A stretch of 64,000 bases of DNA, from positions 3,844,001 through 3,908,000 of the forward strand of contig NZ_CP067041.1 in assembly GCF_016599855.1 (NCBI RefSeq). Reading direction: 5' to 3'. Under the pieces are notes generated by a model. The model ran no database searches. It saw only the letters and a list, made by a program, of their open reading frames with translations, and had not been told where the DNA came from. Below are positions 1 through 9,281 of this stretch, in pieces. Position 1 is the stretch's first letter, and each line of letters opens with the position of its first letter. Origin of the DNA: Bradyrhizobium diazoefficiens. Lineage in GTDB: Bacteria; Pseudomonadota; Alphaproteobacteria; Rhizobiales; Xanthobacteraceae. The position numbers and the translations under genes were made by a program.

Positions 1-2
1 CG

Positions 3-2366
3 CAGACCAACGCGGTCCGGGTCGATGGCGCGAGCGCGGTCCTGCTGACCATCATGAAAGCCGGAACAAGCTCGACGCTCGACATCATCAACAACGTTAA
101 GGCGATGCTGCCGTCCGTGTCGAAAACCCTGCCGGGCAGCCTCAAGCTGACCACGGTGGGCGACCAGTCGATTTACGTCACCGACGCCGTATCGAGCGTG
201 GTCCGGGAGGGCGTCATCGCAGCCGTGCTCACCGGCCTGATGATCCTGCTGTTCCTCGGCAGCTGGCGATCCACCCTGATCATCACGCTCTCGATTCCGC
301 TCGCGATCCTGGCTGCGCTGACGGGGCTTTCACTGCTCGGAGAGACCATCAACGTCATGACCCTGGGCGGGCTTGCGCTCGCGGTCGGCATCCTTGTCGA
401 CGACGCGACCGTCACGATCGAGAACATCAACTGGCATCTGGAGCAAGGCAAGACGATCGAGCCGGCCATCCTCGACGGCGCCCGGCAGATCGTGGTGCCG
501 GCTACGGTCTCGCTGCTGTGCATCTGCATCGCGTTCGTGCCCATGTTCGGGCTGGGCGGCGTCGCCGGTTACCTTTTCCGGCCGCTGGCAGAGGCGGTGA
601 TCCTTGCACTGGCCGCATCCTACGTATTGTCGCGCACGCTGGTGCCGACGATGGCCAACTATCTCCTGCGCAACCAGCAGAGCCAGCACCATGGTGAGGG
701 CGTTGGCGCTCGTCCCTCACGCAATCCGCTGGTCCATCTCCAACGCGGCTTCGAGCGCATGTTCGAAGCCGCGCGCGCGCGATATCGAGGTGTGCTGCAG
801 CTTTGCCTCGCCAACCGCATCAAGGTCATCGCGGGCTTCCTGAGCGTCAGCATCCTCTCCTTCGGGCTTGCTCCTTTCCTGGGTCAGGACTTCTTCCCGA
901 CGGTCGATGCCGGTCAGATCAAGCTCCACATCCGGGCCCCGACGGGGACCCGCATCGAGCAGACGGTCAGCCTCAGCGACAAGGTCAGCGCCGAGGTTCA
1001 GCGGATCATTCCGAAGAACGAGCTCGGCGGCATCGTCAGCAATGTCGGGCTGAGCGTCAGCGGCATCAACATGGCCTACAACAATTCCGGCACCATCGGC
1101 GTCGGCGATGCGGACATCCTGATCAGCCTGCGCCCGGATCATGGGCCGACCGACGGCTACATCAAGATCATGCGGGAGCAGCTCCCGCAGCGATTTCCCG
1201 GCACGTCCTTTGCCTTCCTGCCGGCCGACATCGTCAGTCAAGTCCTGAACTTCGGTGTTCCGGCACCGATCGACGTCCAGGTGGCGGGCAGGGACCTCGC
1301 GGCCGACCGCACATACGCCAGCGCGCTGCTGACCAGGATCAGGTCGATTCCGGGCATCGCAGATGCGCGCATCCAGCAGGCGTTTCAGCAGCCGACGCTC
1401 GACGTCAACGTCGACCGTTCGATGGCTGCGCTGGCTGGCGTCAGCGAAAAGGATGTCGCGACCGCCATGCTCACGACGCTGTCCGGCAGCTCCCAATCGT
1501 CGCCGACCTATTGGCTCGATCCCAAGAACGGCGTCTCCTATGCGGTGTCAATCCAGACACCGCAGCGCGACATCGACACCATGACCGGGCTGAAGAACAT
1601 TCCGGTGACGTCCGGCACGGGCGTGAACACGCAGTTGCTCGGCGGCATCGCCGACGTCGCCCGTAGCCGGAGCAACGCGGTCGTCTCGCACTACAATGTC
1701 TCGCCGGTGATCGACATCTACGCCACGCCGCAGGGCCGGGATCTGGGTGCGCTGGCCACCGATATCCGGAAAACGATCGACGATACCGCGAAGGACTTGC
1801 CGAAGGGAGCCAGCGTGGCCTTGCGCGGCCAGGTCAGCACGATGACGAGCGCGTACCAGCAGCTTTTCGTCGGGCTGGCTGCCGCGATCGTGCTGATCTA
1901 CCTCCTGATCGTGATCAACTTCCAGTCCTGGCTCGATCCTTTCGTCATGGTGATGGCGCTGCCGACCGCATTGGCCGGAATCATATGGGTCCTGTTCGGC
2001 ACCGGCACGACACTGTCGGTTCCCGCGCTGACGGGCGCCATCATGTGCATGGGCGTTGCGACGGCCAACAGCATCCTCGTCATCAGCTTTGCCCGCGAGC
2101 GGATGGCGGAGGGCGCGAGCGCGTTGGAGGCGGCGTTCGACGCGGGCAGCTCGCGCTTTCGGCCGGTGCTGATGACCGCGCTCGCAATGGTCATCGGCAT
2201 GTTGCCGATGGCGATCGAGCCCGGCCAGAACACGCCGCTGGGACGCGCCGTCATCGGCGGTCTCGTCTTCGCGACCTTCGCGACGCTGTTCCTGGTGCCG
2301 ACCGTTTTCAGCCTGGTGCATGGCGGGCGGCGCTCCGGTGCGGTCAACCCAAATTCAACGCGTTAA
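3..2366 (+). CDS. RND efflux transporter permease subunit, AcrB/HAE1-like (5' partial)
   Basis: Inner-membrane proton-driven pump of a tripartite efflux system. The reading frame is open from base 3, before the first internal ATG at 54, and the residues there already read as RND permease, so the N-terminal part lies outside the window. The membrane motif GILVDDATVTIENI carries the paired Asp of the RND proton relay (AcrB D407/D408). A second hydrophobic block with the GAIMCMGVATANSILVISFARE signature follows near base 2040, and the two large periplasmic loops lie between and after them. About 788 codons are present of the usual 1030-1050. The adaptor gene follows 11 bases later. Substrate cannot be told from sequence. 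Confidence 0.93.
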   Translation, partial: QTNAVRVDGASAVLLTIMKAGTSSTLDIINNVKAMLPSVSKTLPGSLKLTTVGDQSIYVTDAVSSVVREGVIAAVLTGLMILLFLGSWRSTLIITLSIPLAILAALTGLSLLGETINVMTLGGLALAVGILVDDATVTIENINWHLEQGKTIEPAILDGARQIVVPATVSLLCICIAFVPMFGLGGVAGYLFRPLAEAVILALAASYVLSRTLVPTMANYLLRNQQSQHHGEGVGARPSRNPLVHLQRGFERMFEAARARYRGVLQLCLANRIKVIAGFLSVSILSFGLAPFLGQDFFPTVDAGQIKLHIRAPTGTRIEQTVSLSDKVSAEVQRIIPKNELGGIVSNVGLSVSGINMAYNNSGTIGVGDADILISLRPDHGPTDGYIKIMREQLPQRFPGTSFAFLPADIVSQVLNFGVPAPIDVQVAGRDLAADRTYASALLTRIRSIPGIADARIQQAFQQPTLDVNVDRSMAALAGVSEKDVATAMLTTLSGSSQSSPTYWLDPKNGVSYAVSIQTPQRDIDTMTGLKNIPVTSGTGVNTQLLGGIADVARSRSNAVVSHYNVSPVIDIYATPQGRDLGALATDIRKTIDDTAKDLPKGASVALRGQVSTMTSAYQQLFVGLAAAIVLIYLLIVINFQSWLDPFVMVMALPTALAGIIWVLFGTGTTLSVPALTGAIMCMGVATANSILVISFARERMAEGASALEAAFDAGSSRFRPVLMTALAMVIGMLPMAIEPGQNTPLGRAVIGGLVFATFATLFLVPTVFSLVHGGRRSGAVNPNSTR

Positions 2367-2377
2367 GGGACCGAACA

Positions 2378-3535
2378 ATGTCGACGGATGGCGTGAAAAT
2401 CCCGGCGAGACGAAGCCTGCTGACGGTCGCCGCCGCGGCCGTCATGGTCGCCGGGATCGTTGCTGGTTATGGCTTCATGACCCGGGCACAGAGCAAGCAG
2501 GAGGCCGTGGACTGGACCGATCGGCAGACCGTGCCGACGGTCTCGCTCGCCTCGATCATTCCGTCCGATCCTCATCAAACGTTGACCTTGCCCGGGAACA
2601 TCCAGCCGTTCAACAAGGCGGCGATCTATGCGCGCGTGAATGGCTACGTGGAGAGCTGGACTCACGACATCGGAACGCCCGTCAAGGCGGGAGAGCCCCT
2701 GGCGGTCATCGATGCGCCTGACCTGGACCAGCAGCTCAGCCAGGCCAAGGCAACGCTGGCGAGCGTGCGGGCGAACCTCCAGATCGCTTCACTGACGGCT
2801 TCCCGCAACAACGTCTTGCTCCAAAAGCAGATCGTCGCACAGCAGCTCGCCGACCAGACGGACGCCGACGCCAAGGCGAAAGAGGCGGTCGTGGACGCAA
2901 ACGAGGCGAACGTCCGGCAACTCGAGGCGATGCAGTCCTTCAAGACGCTCGCGGCGCCGTTCGATGGCGTCGTCACGGCCCGCAGCGTCGAGCTCGGTAT
3001 GCTGATCTCGGCAGGCGGATCCGGACAACCGCTGTTCGAGGTGTCGGATCTTCACAAGGTACGGATCTTCGTGCAGGTGCCGCAATCGTTCTCCGCCGGA
3101 TTGAAGCCGGGAATGGCCGCGACGTTCGAGATGCCGCAGTACCCCGGCGTGCAATTCGACGCGACGCTGTCTCACATCTCGCAGTCGATCAACAGCACCT
3201 CCCACAGCATGGAGGTCGAGCTCGAGACCGATAATCCGGACGGAAAATTCTTCGGCGGCGCCTATTGCAACGTGCACTTCAAGATCCCGGCGGACCCGAA
3301 CCGGCTTCAGATCCCGTCGACTGCACTGGTCGTCGGAAACAAAGGTACGCGGGTCGCAATTCTCGACGGCAACAACAAGATCGTGCTGAAGGACGTCGAA
3401 CTTGGCCGGGACTTCGGCAGCAGCGTGGAGGTGCTTGCGGGCCTGACCTCGTCCGACCGCGTCGTCGACAATCCTCCGGAGGTGCTGGCCAACGGCGAGA
3501 CCGTCCGGCTCGCCGCGACTGCGCCGTCATCCTGA
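2378..3535 (+). CDS. RND efflux periplasmic adaptor subunit (HlyD/MFP family)
   Basis: Periplasmic adaptor linking the upstream permease to an outer-membrane channel. The ATG at 2378 lies 11 bases after the permease stop, with AAGGGA in front. The 385-residue product has an N-terminal membrane anchor (about residues 12-35), a lipoyl-like half (GYVESWTHDIGTPVKAGEPL), a coiled-coil hairpin of Ala/Gln/Asp-rich repeats, the second lipoyl half (FDGVVTARSVELGMLI) and beta-barrel and membrane-proximal domains ending near EVLAGLTSSDRVV. The order permease then adaptor is the reverse of most acrAB-type operons. No outer-membrane TolC-like gene is in the window. Confidence 0.93.
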   Translation: MSTDGVKIPARRSLLTVAAAAVMVAGIVAGYGFMTRAQSKQEAVDWTDRQTVPTVSLASIIPSDPHQTLTLPGNIQPFNKAAIYARVNGYVESWTHDIGTPVKAGEPLAVIDAPDLDQQLSQAKATLASVRANLQIASLTASRNNVLLQKQIVAQQLADQTDADAKAKEAVVDANEANVRQLEAMQSFKTLAAPFDGVVTARSVELGMLISAGGSGQPLFEVSDLHKVRIFVQVPQSFSAGLKPGMAATFEMPQYPGVQFDATLSHISQSINSTSHSMEVELETDNPDGKFFGGAYCNVHFKIPADPNRLQIPSTALVVGNKGTRVAILDGNNKIVLKDVELGRDFGSSVEVLAGLTSSDRVVDNPPEVLANGETVRLAATAPSS

Positions 3536-3554
3536 CGTCCGGACGGAGGTGGTC

Positions 3555-4721
3555 ATGAACGCCCGGATCGGGACAGCTCCCTCTGGCCGCGATGTCCGGC
3601 TGGACCTCTTCCGAGGGTTGGCCAATTGGGCCATCTTCCTGGATCACACCCCGCACGAAATCTTGAGCTGGATGACCACGAGAAACTATGGATTCAGCGA
3701 TGCCGCGGATCTGTTCGTCTTCATCTCCGGATACACGGCCGCGCTAGTCTTCGTGCGGATCATGCGTGAAAAGGGGTATGCGGCTGCGGCTGCGAAGATC
3801 CTGAAGCGGGTGCTTCAGCTCTACGCGGCTCACCTCGCCGTGCTCCTGGTTTATGTCGGGATCATCATCTCGGTGTCGTATGCCACCGGCGATGTCGACG
3901 ACGTCAACCAATTCAACGTCGCCGCATTCGCCGAAGCTCCATACCGGGAATTGGGGCACGCGCTGCTCCTCGCGTACAAGCCCGTCAATCTCGACGTGCT
4001 GCCTCTCTATATGGCACTGCTGGCTGCGTTCGTACCAGGCATGTGGCTTCTGGCCAGGAAGCCGTCACTCACACTCGCCATCTCGTTGTGCATCTATCTT
4101 GCGGCCCGGCATTTCGGCTGGAATCTCCCCGGCGACCAGGCTGGCGTCTGGTTCTTCAATCCCCTCACGTGGCAATTGCTCTTTTTTCTCGGCGCATGGG
4201 TGGGCTCTGGGGCCGCTCGCCCCATCGAACCGATGCTGCAACCGGATATTGCCTTCTGGCTCGCGATTGGGGTGCTGGCGTCGATGCTTGTGCTGGCACT
4301 CCAGGCTGATGCGGGAATGTTGCCGAGATGGATACCGAACCCATTCGATCCCGCGCATAAAACCAATCTCGCCCCGTCGCGGGTCATCCACTTCATCGCA
4401 CTGTCCATCGTCGCCAACAAGCTGCTGCGGCCGGAATCGCCGGTGCTGCGTTGGCGCGCGGTCGCTCCGATGATAACTTGCGGCAGGCGCTCCTTGCCGG
4501 TCTTCTGCTGCGGCGTCTTGCTGTCCTTCTGCGGACATGCGCTGATCGAGTTGGGGCGGGGTGCACTTGTTGTTCAGATCGCTGTCGGGACGGCCGGAAT
4601 CCTCCTCATGATCGCGCTTGCCTATGTCCTTGACTTCACCCGAGGCAATGCAAAGTTTGGCCGGCGGCACGCGGCGGGCGGAGTAGGGCTCCAGAAAGCC
4701 CCCGCCGACCTTCGTGGATGA
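3555..4721 (+). CDS. OpgC-domain membrane acyltransferase
   Basis: Polytopic inner-membrane protein of the OpgC family, whose founding member succinylates osmoregulated periplasmic glucans. The 388 residues start RLDLFRGLANWAIFLDHTPHE, close to the family signature (RDxxRG near the N terminus, a His in the first membrane region), followed by FSDAADLFVFISGYTAAL and about ten hydrophobic segments. An upstream GTG at 3549 is in frame, but GGAGG at 3545-3549 sits five bases before ATG 3555, so 3555 is chosen. It follows the RND adaptor by 19 bases and is probably cotranscribed. The acyl donor and acceptor here are unknown; several rhizobia carry multiple OpgC paralogues. Confidence 0.88.
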   Translation: MNARIGTAPSGRDVRLDLFRGLANWAIFLDHTPHEILSWMTTRNYGFSDAADLFVFISGYTAALVFVRIMREKGYAAAAAKILKRVLQLYAAHLAVLLVYVGIIISVSYATGDVDDVNQFNVAAFAEAPYRELGHALLLAYKPVNLDVLPLYMALLAAFVPGMWLLARKPSLTLAISLCIYLAARHFGWNLPGDQAGVWFFNPLTWQLLFFLGAWVGSGAARPIEPMLQPDIAFWLAIGVLASMLVLALQADAGMLPRWIPNPFDPAHKTNLAPSRVIHFIALSIVANKLLRPESPVLRWRAVAPMITCGRRSLPVFCCGVLLSFCGHALIELGRGALVVQIAVGTAGILLMIALAYVLDFTRGNAKFGRRHAAGGVGLQKAPADLRG

Positions 4722-4793
4722 ACCTTCCGGCGTTTCTCAGCCAAGCCGCATCATGGCATCATGTGGGCATCAACCTGATCGGGCTTGGGCTCA

Positions 4794-5402
4794 ATGGCGA
4801 GGAAACTGAAGACCTACCAGACGTCGCTTGGCTTCTACGACCAGGCCATCGCGGCGCCTTCGATGAAGGCGGCGCTGGAGGCCTGGGGCGCGGAGAGCAA
4901 CCTTTTCCACCAGGGTGTTGCGAAGGAGACCTCCGACCCCGCGATCGTGGCCGCAACGATGGCGAAGCCAGGCGTTGTGCTGAGGCGGCCGGTCGGATCG
5001 GACGGGCCATTCGCCGAACACGCCGACCTTCCGACCGATCTCGCCGGACCGGTCCACGACAGGCCCGGGAAGCGGCGCGCCAAGACTGCAAAACAGCCCT
5101 CGCGCAAGATCGACGATGCGAAGGCCCGGAATGCCGCACTGGCCTTCGAGAAGGAGCAGGAGCGTCGTGAACGCCAGCGCCGGAAGGAGGAGGCAGCGAG
5201 GGCGAAGGAGCGCGAACGGCGGGAGAAGGCGGTCGCCAAGGCCGAGGCTGCGCTCGACAAAGCGCGGCAGGAGCACGAGGCGCATGCGGAGGCGCTGGAG
5301 ACAGAGCGCGCCGCGCTCGAAGAACGGGCTCAAGCCGAGCAGGCGCGCTGGGAGAAGCAGCAGCAAAAGCTCAAGGACGCGCTGCGTCGCGCACGCCAAT
5401 AG
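4794..5402 (+). CDS. Coiled-coil protein, TolA-like low complexity
   Basis: Predicted 202-residue cytoplasmic protein with no signal peptide. The first 60 residues (MARKLKTYQTSLGFYDQAIA onward) look like a small folded domain. A basic stretch follows, then from about residue 105 to the end an uninterrupted Glu/Lys/Arg/Ala heptad-like coiled coil (KEQERRERQRRKEEAARAKE). Annotation pipelines often label such proteins cell-envelope or TolA-like because of composition only. An in-frame TTG lies nine bases upstream; the ATG is preferred. Similar N-terminal regions occur in other rhizobial proteins of unknown function. The role is unknown. Confidence 0.7.
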   Translation: MARKLKTYQTSLGFYDQAIAAPSMKAALEAWGAESNLFHQGVAKETSDPAIVAATMAKPGVVLRRPVGSDGPFAEHADLPTDLAGPVHDRPGKRRAKTAKQPSRKIDDAKARNAALAFEKEQERRERQRRKEEAARAKERERREKAVAKAEAALDKARQEHEAHAEALETERAALEERAQAEQARWEKQQQKLKDALRRARQ

Positions 5403-5426
5403 TCCGCACGCGCGAGCCCGCGACTC

Positions 5427-6623
5427 CTAGCGCGCCGCGCCGCCCAGATTCCAGCCGCGGCCGCCCTCGCCGAAAATCTCGTAGCCGGTCGATGTCACCG
5501 CGACCGTGTCCTCGAGCTTGATGAAGCCGCGCTTGGGATGCTTCATTGTGGTCTCGATCGACACCACCATGCCCGGCTCGAGCGGCAGCCGGGCGTCGAC
5601 ATCGTCGTAGGGAACCGGGCCCGTGGCGGTCAGGTGAGGGGCCTCGTGGGTGACGAGGCCCATGCCGTGGGCCAGAAAATCTGTGCAGCCGCGCTGGCTG
5701 ATCTGGGCAAGCTGCCGCTCCGCCGCGACGTAGATGTCGCCGCCCATCGCGCCCGGCCGGACCGCGGCAAACGCCGCGCGCTGGACCGCCTCGATCTCGG
5801 CCAGATAGTCTTTCAGCTCGCCGTCCGGCTCGCCGAGCACGGCCATGCGGGCGAGGTCGCCGATATAGCCGTGATAATTGCCGCCGGAATCGAGCGACAG
5901 CACCTCGCCTTGCTCCCAGCGCTGCGCGGACGGTGCCCGGTTGTGGCTGCTGCCGCACGCGAGTAGGCAATATTCGAAGGTCAGTCCGCGGCTGGCTTCG
6001 GCGATGCGCAGTGCATCGCTCAATTGCTGCTTGGTTGTGCCCGGACCGTGTCCGGCGATCACCTCCAACATGGAGGCGATCACGAGCTCCGAGGCCGTCT
6101 TCAGTTTCGCCAGCTCATCGGCCGACTTCACCGCCCGCAAGCGCTCGAGCACCAGCAGCGCGTCCTTGAGCTCGGCGCCGGGCAGGGCGTCAGCGAGCGC
6201 CCGGCCCGCATCCATCGGCAGGAACGCCATCTCGACCCCGACCCGCTTCAGCGGGACGCCGGCGTTCCGGATCAATGCCACGGCGCGCGTCACGGCATCC
6301 ACCGACCCGTTGGACTCGGTTCGGACCTGAGGTACCCAGGGTGGCGCTACGGCCCGCTGATGGGTCTCCAGCCGGTGGCCGACATAGACGGCTTTCTCGG
6401 GCGCGCCCTTGGGATAGACCAGGACCGGCAGATAGCGGCTGACGCCCACGGCATCCATGTAGTCGAAGAAGATCGCGCGCTCGGCGCCGAGCAGGTACTG
6501 CACATTGTGCTTGGAGGTCGCGATCAGGACATCGAGGCCGGCGGCCTCCATCAGGCGGTCGAGCTTGGCGGCGTCAAATGGAATGACGCGCGAGCCGGAC
6601 GCGCGTGTGACGTGCTCCTGCAT
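5427..6623 (-). CDS. M24 family metallopeptidase (Xaa-Pro peptidase-like)
   Basis: Creatinase/aminopeptidase-P fold enzyme of 398 residues. The N-terminal creatinase-like domain (about 1-160) is followed by the pita-bread catalytic domain. All five expected metal ligands are visible: Asp in LSLDSGG and Asp in YIGDLAR, His in AHGMGLVTHEAPH, Glu in MVVSIETT and Glu in FIKLEDTVAVT. The family hydrolyses Xaa-Pro bonds or related amides; the exact substrate is not predictable. The start ATG at 6623 opens MQEHVTRASGSRVIPFD. It converges with the coiled-coil gene on the left and stands alone on this strand. Confidence 0.9.
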   Translation of the reverse strand: MQEHVTRASGSRVIPFDAAKLDRLMEAAGLDVLIATSKHNVQYLLGAERAIFFDYMDAVGVSRYLPVLVYPKGAPEKAVYVGHRLETHQRAVAPPWVPQVRTESNGSVDAVTRAVALIRNAGVPLKRVGVEMAFLPMDAGRALADALPGAELKDALLVLERLRAVKSADELAKLKTASELVIASMLEVIAGHGPGTTKQQLSDALRIAEASRGLTFEYCLLACGSSHNRAPSAQRWEQGEVLSLDSGGNYHGYIGDLARMAVLGEPDGELKDYLAEIEAVQRAAFAAVRPGAMGGDIYVAAERQLAQISQRGCTDFLAHGMGLVTHEAPHLTATGPVPYDDVDARLPLEPGMVVSIETTMKHPKRGFIKLEDTVAVTSTGYEIFGEGGRGWNLGGAAR

Positions 6624-6775
6624 GATGGAACTCCCAATGCTGGCGCGGCTTCAGCCGGTGCCTTGATCGACTTGGCTGGGGCTGAATGTGAGCCGGGAGC
6701 GGGGTTCTGGGTAGTTGCGGAAATGGCTGGCCTGATCTGCAGGCGCCTAGACCCGTAATTCGCATAAGGTATATT

Positions 6776-6892
6776 ATGGAATACTTTCTAGTTGAACTTT
6801 GGACGCCGAAGCTATGGCGCTCAACGAGATTTTCTCGATGTGAGCAGCGAACGCGTGTGGGCTGTTACCCCGTTGGAGGGAGCGTAAGCTGA
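6776..6892 (+). pseudogene. Possible broken remnant of a DUF6616-like small protein
   Basis: A 38-codon frame opens MEYFLVELWTPK, which resembles the N-terminal signature of the DUF6616 family (roughly YFLVELWTPKPxWLAL). After the Lys the expected continuation appears only in another frame, as MALNEIFSM followed by stop. This fits a frameshifted, truncated copy. The family match is from memory of the motif, the stretch is short, and chance cannot be excluded. Confidence 0.22.
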
Positions 6893-6909
6893 TTGCATCC
6901 GTTGGCGGC

Positions 6910-6936
6910 AAAAAGGCCCGGCGGGAACCGGGCCTT
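6910..6936 (-). terminator. Rho-independent terminator
   Basis: A nine-base-pair stem (AAGGCCCGG / CCGGGCCTT, loop CGGGAA) lies eight bases beyond the stop of the minus-strand secreted-protein gene. On the minus strand it is followed by a run of five T. Confidence 0.75.
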
Positions 6937-6943
6937 CTTCTCG

Positions 6944-7219
6944 TCACCAGCCGTACCAGTAGGGATAAACCGGCGGGTAGTAGCGGCGGACCACTCGATA
7001 TGGAGGCCCGTAGTAGTAAGGTGGCGGACCGTAGACCGGTCCATAATAAACCGGGGGCGCCGTGGCCGCCGCCAGTGTTCCAGCGAACAATCCAAGAGCA
7101 AGTCCGGGGCCAATTCCCGGACCGCCCCAGCCATGGTGATGCCAATAGGCCGAAGCCGGGGCAACCGATCCGATGAGGAGCGTTGCCGCCGCGACGACTG
7201 CAAGAGCAAGCTTTCTCAT
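6944..7219 (-). CDS. Small secreted Gly/Tyr/Pro-rich protein
   Basis: A 91-residue product with a clear Sec signal peptide (MRKLALAVVAAATLLIGSVA, cleavage after ASA), then WHHHGWGGPG, a Gly/Ala-rich middle that may span a membrane, and a C-terminal tail very rich in Tyr, Pro and Gly (YYGPVYGPPPYYYG). Short proteins of this type are frequent in Bradyrhizobium and have no assigned function. The composition suggests an extracytoplasmic, surface-associated or structural role. The gene has its own terminator. Confidence 0.75.
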   Translation of the reverse strand: MRKLALAVVAAATLLIGSVAPASAYWHHHGWGGPGIGPGLALGLFAGTLAAATAPPVYYGPVYGPPPYYYGPPYRVVRRYYPPVYPYWYGW

Positions 7220-7451
7220 GTCACTTCCCTCAGTTTTACGCGCTACGCGCGCTTGTCTCCGTTATCATGCTCCACTTAGCCGAACCTCCGTTCGGCTATC
7301 TATTCAATTAGAACCGGCCGGGGCGAGTTCAAGCGTGCCGAATACGCTCGTCCAATCTTCCTGCATCTCAGGAACGATCGCACCGGCAGCTGGCTTCTCT
7401 GACTTGTGGTTCGAAAAGCTGCGGACCAGAGACAAGTTCAGGAGAAATGTT

Positions 7452-7880
7452 ATGAAAACCCTCGTCGCTACAGTCGCGCTATTCACCTTCGTTGCGATCC
7501 CCGCATTCGCGCAAACGGCGGGGCCGGCCAATAGCTCACAGCTTGATGCAGCTTCCGCCGCCAACGACCAGAAGAGCCCGGCCGACACTGCCCAGGCCAA
7601 TGGCAGCGGTCAAAATAAGGCTGCGATCGATAGCATCAGGAAGGATCTGCAAGCCGCCGGCTTTACCGATGTGAAGGTCGTGGCGGAATCATTCGTGGTG
7701 CAGGCGAAATCGAAGGACGGTAATCCCGTGGTCATGACTATAGGCCCGCACGGCATGTCAGTCTTTGAGGCCATGACGACCGGGACGAATTCAGCGACTG
7801 TGGGATCCGGCCAGGGCCGCACGCCCGGTAATTCGAACCCTGGGCCGTCGTCTCCAAACAACTCCCAAATGCAGAAGTAA
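7452..7880 (+). CDS. Small secreted protein, PepSY-like hypothetical
   Basis: A 142-residue product starting at ATG 7452 with AGGAGAAA seven bases upstream. An N-terminal Sec signal (MKTLVATVALFTFVAIPAFA) is followed by a polar Ser/Asn/Gln-rich spacer and a compact domain, IRKDLQAAGFTDVKVVAESF through DGNPVVMTIGPHGMSVFEA. This alpha-beta pattern resembles the small PepSY/BON-like periplasmic domains repeated in rhizobial genomes. The C-terminal 30 residues are low-complexity Gly/Asn/Pro/Ser. Function unknown. Confidence 0.72.
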   Translation: MKTLVATVALFTFVAIPAFAQTAGPANSSQLDAASAANDQKSPADTAQANGSGQNKAAIDSIRKDLQAAGFTDVKVVAESFVVQAKSKDGNPVVMTIGPHGMSVFEAMTTGTNSATVGSGQGRTPGNSNPGPSSPNNSQMQK

Positions 7881-8036
7881 TTCGATCCACCCTGGGCCGG
7901 TGCACAAGGCGCAGGCTCATCCCTGCGAGCCAACGCCATTTGCGAAAGGCAGCGGGGGTGCGCCCTCGCCCGCCCTCTGAACGGTCCTAAGGAACGATTG
8001 CAATTCCCTGCAATTGGAACGCGGGAGGCATTAGAG

Positions 8037-9140
8037 GTGCCCGTTCGTTTCCTGCGCCTGGCGATCATCTGGTTGTTGGCATTGGCAACCATCTGGGTGA
8101 TGCAGCCTTACCTGTCGGCGCTCTGGCTTTCCGACTCTGCTCCCCGGACGGTCACGCCTCGCGGCGACCTGGCTGCAAGCGAGCAGGCAACTATCCGTCT
8201 GTTCAAGGAGGTATCTCCGTCCGTCGTGCACGTGTTCGCTCGGGGCACGGCCAGCACATCCATGCTTTTCGACGAAAAGGAGAGCGTGCTGCAATCTGGC
8301 TCGGGAATTATCTGGGACGTTGGCGGGCACGTGATCACCAACAATCACGTTGTCAGCGGCACGGGCCAGATTGGAGTTCGACTGACCTCCGGCGAATTCG
8401 TCGCGGCCCGAGTGGTAGGCGCTGCCCCCAATTATGACCTGGCCGTTCTTCAGTTGGAGCGACCAAGGTCGCCACTGCATCCCATTGCCGTGGGTCGTTC
8501 GGCTGATCTGCAGGTGGGACAGAGCACGTTCGCGATCGGCAACCCGTACGGTCTCGACCAGACTTTGACCTCAGGTATTGTAAGTGCACTTGGCCGAAAA
8601 CTGCCCTCGGTCACTGCCCGCGAAGTCAAGGGGATGATCCAGACCGACGCGCCAATTAATCCGGGGAATTCCGGCGGTCCCCTCCTCGACAGCGCCGGAC
8701 GGCTTATTGGCGTAAACAGCGCCATCCTCTCCGGTTCGGGCGCATCGGCCGGAATCGGGTTCGCCATTCCCGTCGATGTTGTCAACCGCGTTGCGGGGGA
8801 GTTGATCCGAAACGGTCACGTTCCCTTGCCGGGCATCGGCATCGTGGCAGCCAAGCAGGACGAGGCAACAAGCCTCGGAATCGATGGCATCATCATCCTC
8901 AGAACGTTGCCCGGGTCTCCAGCCGCGCAAGCTGGAATTGAAGGCGTGAGCCAGGACGGCGCAATCAAGGACATCATCACCGAAGTGAACGGCAAGCCTG
9001 TCCACAGCATGGAGGAGTTGACGTCGATCCTCGAGGACGAGGGGATCGGCAAGCAGGTGGAGTTGACCATCGAGCGCGCTGGGCAAAGCCGGACAGTCAA
9101 GTTGAACACCGCCGACGTCTCCCGGCTCGCCGAGCGATGA
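8037..9140 (+). CDS. HtrA/DegS-type trypsin-like serine protease with one PDZ domain
   Basis: Membrane-anchored periplasmic serine protease of about 367 residues. GTG 8037 is chosen because GGGAGG lies eight bases upstream; the frame is open back to TTG 7998. One N-terminal membrane segment (FLRLAIIWLLALATIWVM) precedes the protease domain. The catalytic triad is visible as His in VITNNHVV, Asp in NYDLAVLQL and Ser in PGNSGGPLLD. A single C-terminal PDZ domain follows (LPGSPAAQAGIEG, ITEVNGKPVHS). One PDZ plus an anchor resembles DegS or HhoB rather than two-PDZ DegP. Probable role is envelope quality control. Confidence 0.92.
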   Translation: MPVRFLRLAIIWLLALATIWVMQPYLSALWLSDSAPRTVTPRGDLAASEQATIRLFKEVSPSVVHVFARGTASTSMLFDEKESVLQSGSGIIWDVGGHVITNNHVVSGTGQIGVRLTSGEFVAARVVGAAPNYDLAVLQLERPRSPLHPIAVGRSADLQVGQSTFAIGNPYGLDQTLTSGIVSALGRKLPSVTAREVKGMIQTDAPINPGNSGGPLLDSAGRLIGVNSAILSGSGASAGIGFAIPVDVVNRVAGELIRNGHVPLPGIGIVAAKQDEATSLGIDGIIILRTLPGSPAAQAGIEGVSQDGAIKDIITEVNGKPVHSMEELTSILEDEGIGKQVELTIERAGQSRTVKLNTADVSRLAER

Positions 9141-9225
9141 TCCTGCCCTGGCTTGGTGATGCTATTCGCCGGCCTGCGCGCTACCGCTGGAGCTCCATGG
9201 TATGCAACCGCGAAGCGCTCGCACC

Positions 9226-9250
9226 GGAACGAACGGTGTCACCATGCGTT
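9226..9250 (+). promoter_or_regulatory. EcfG-type general stress promoter
   Basis: GGAAC at 9226-9230 and CGTT at 9247-9250, separated by 16 bases, match the GGAAC-N16/17-CGTT consensus of alphaproteobacterial EcfG sigma factors. It lies about 30 bases before the start of the DUF6894 gene. Confidence 0.62.
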
Positions 9251-9281
9251 TCCGGAGGGATTCGGAATTCCTGGGACTTTC

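Noticed and set aside
7371..7400. GGAACGATCG upstream of the gene at 7452 as an EcfG promoter
   Set aside because: No GTT element occurs 16-17 bases downstream.
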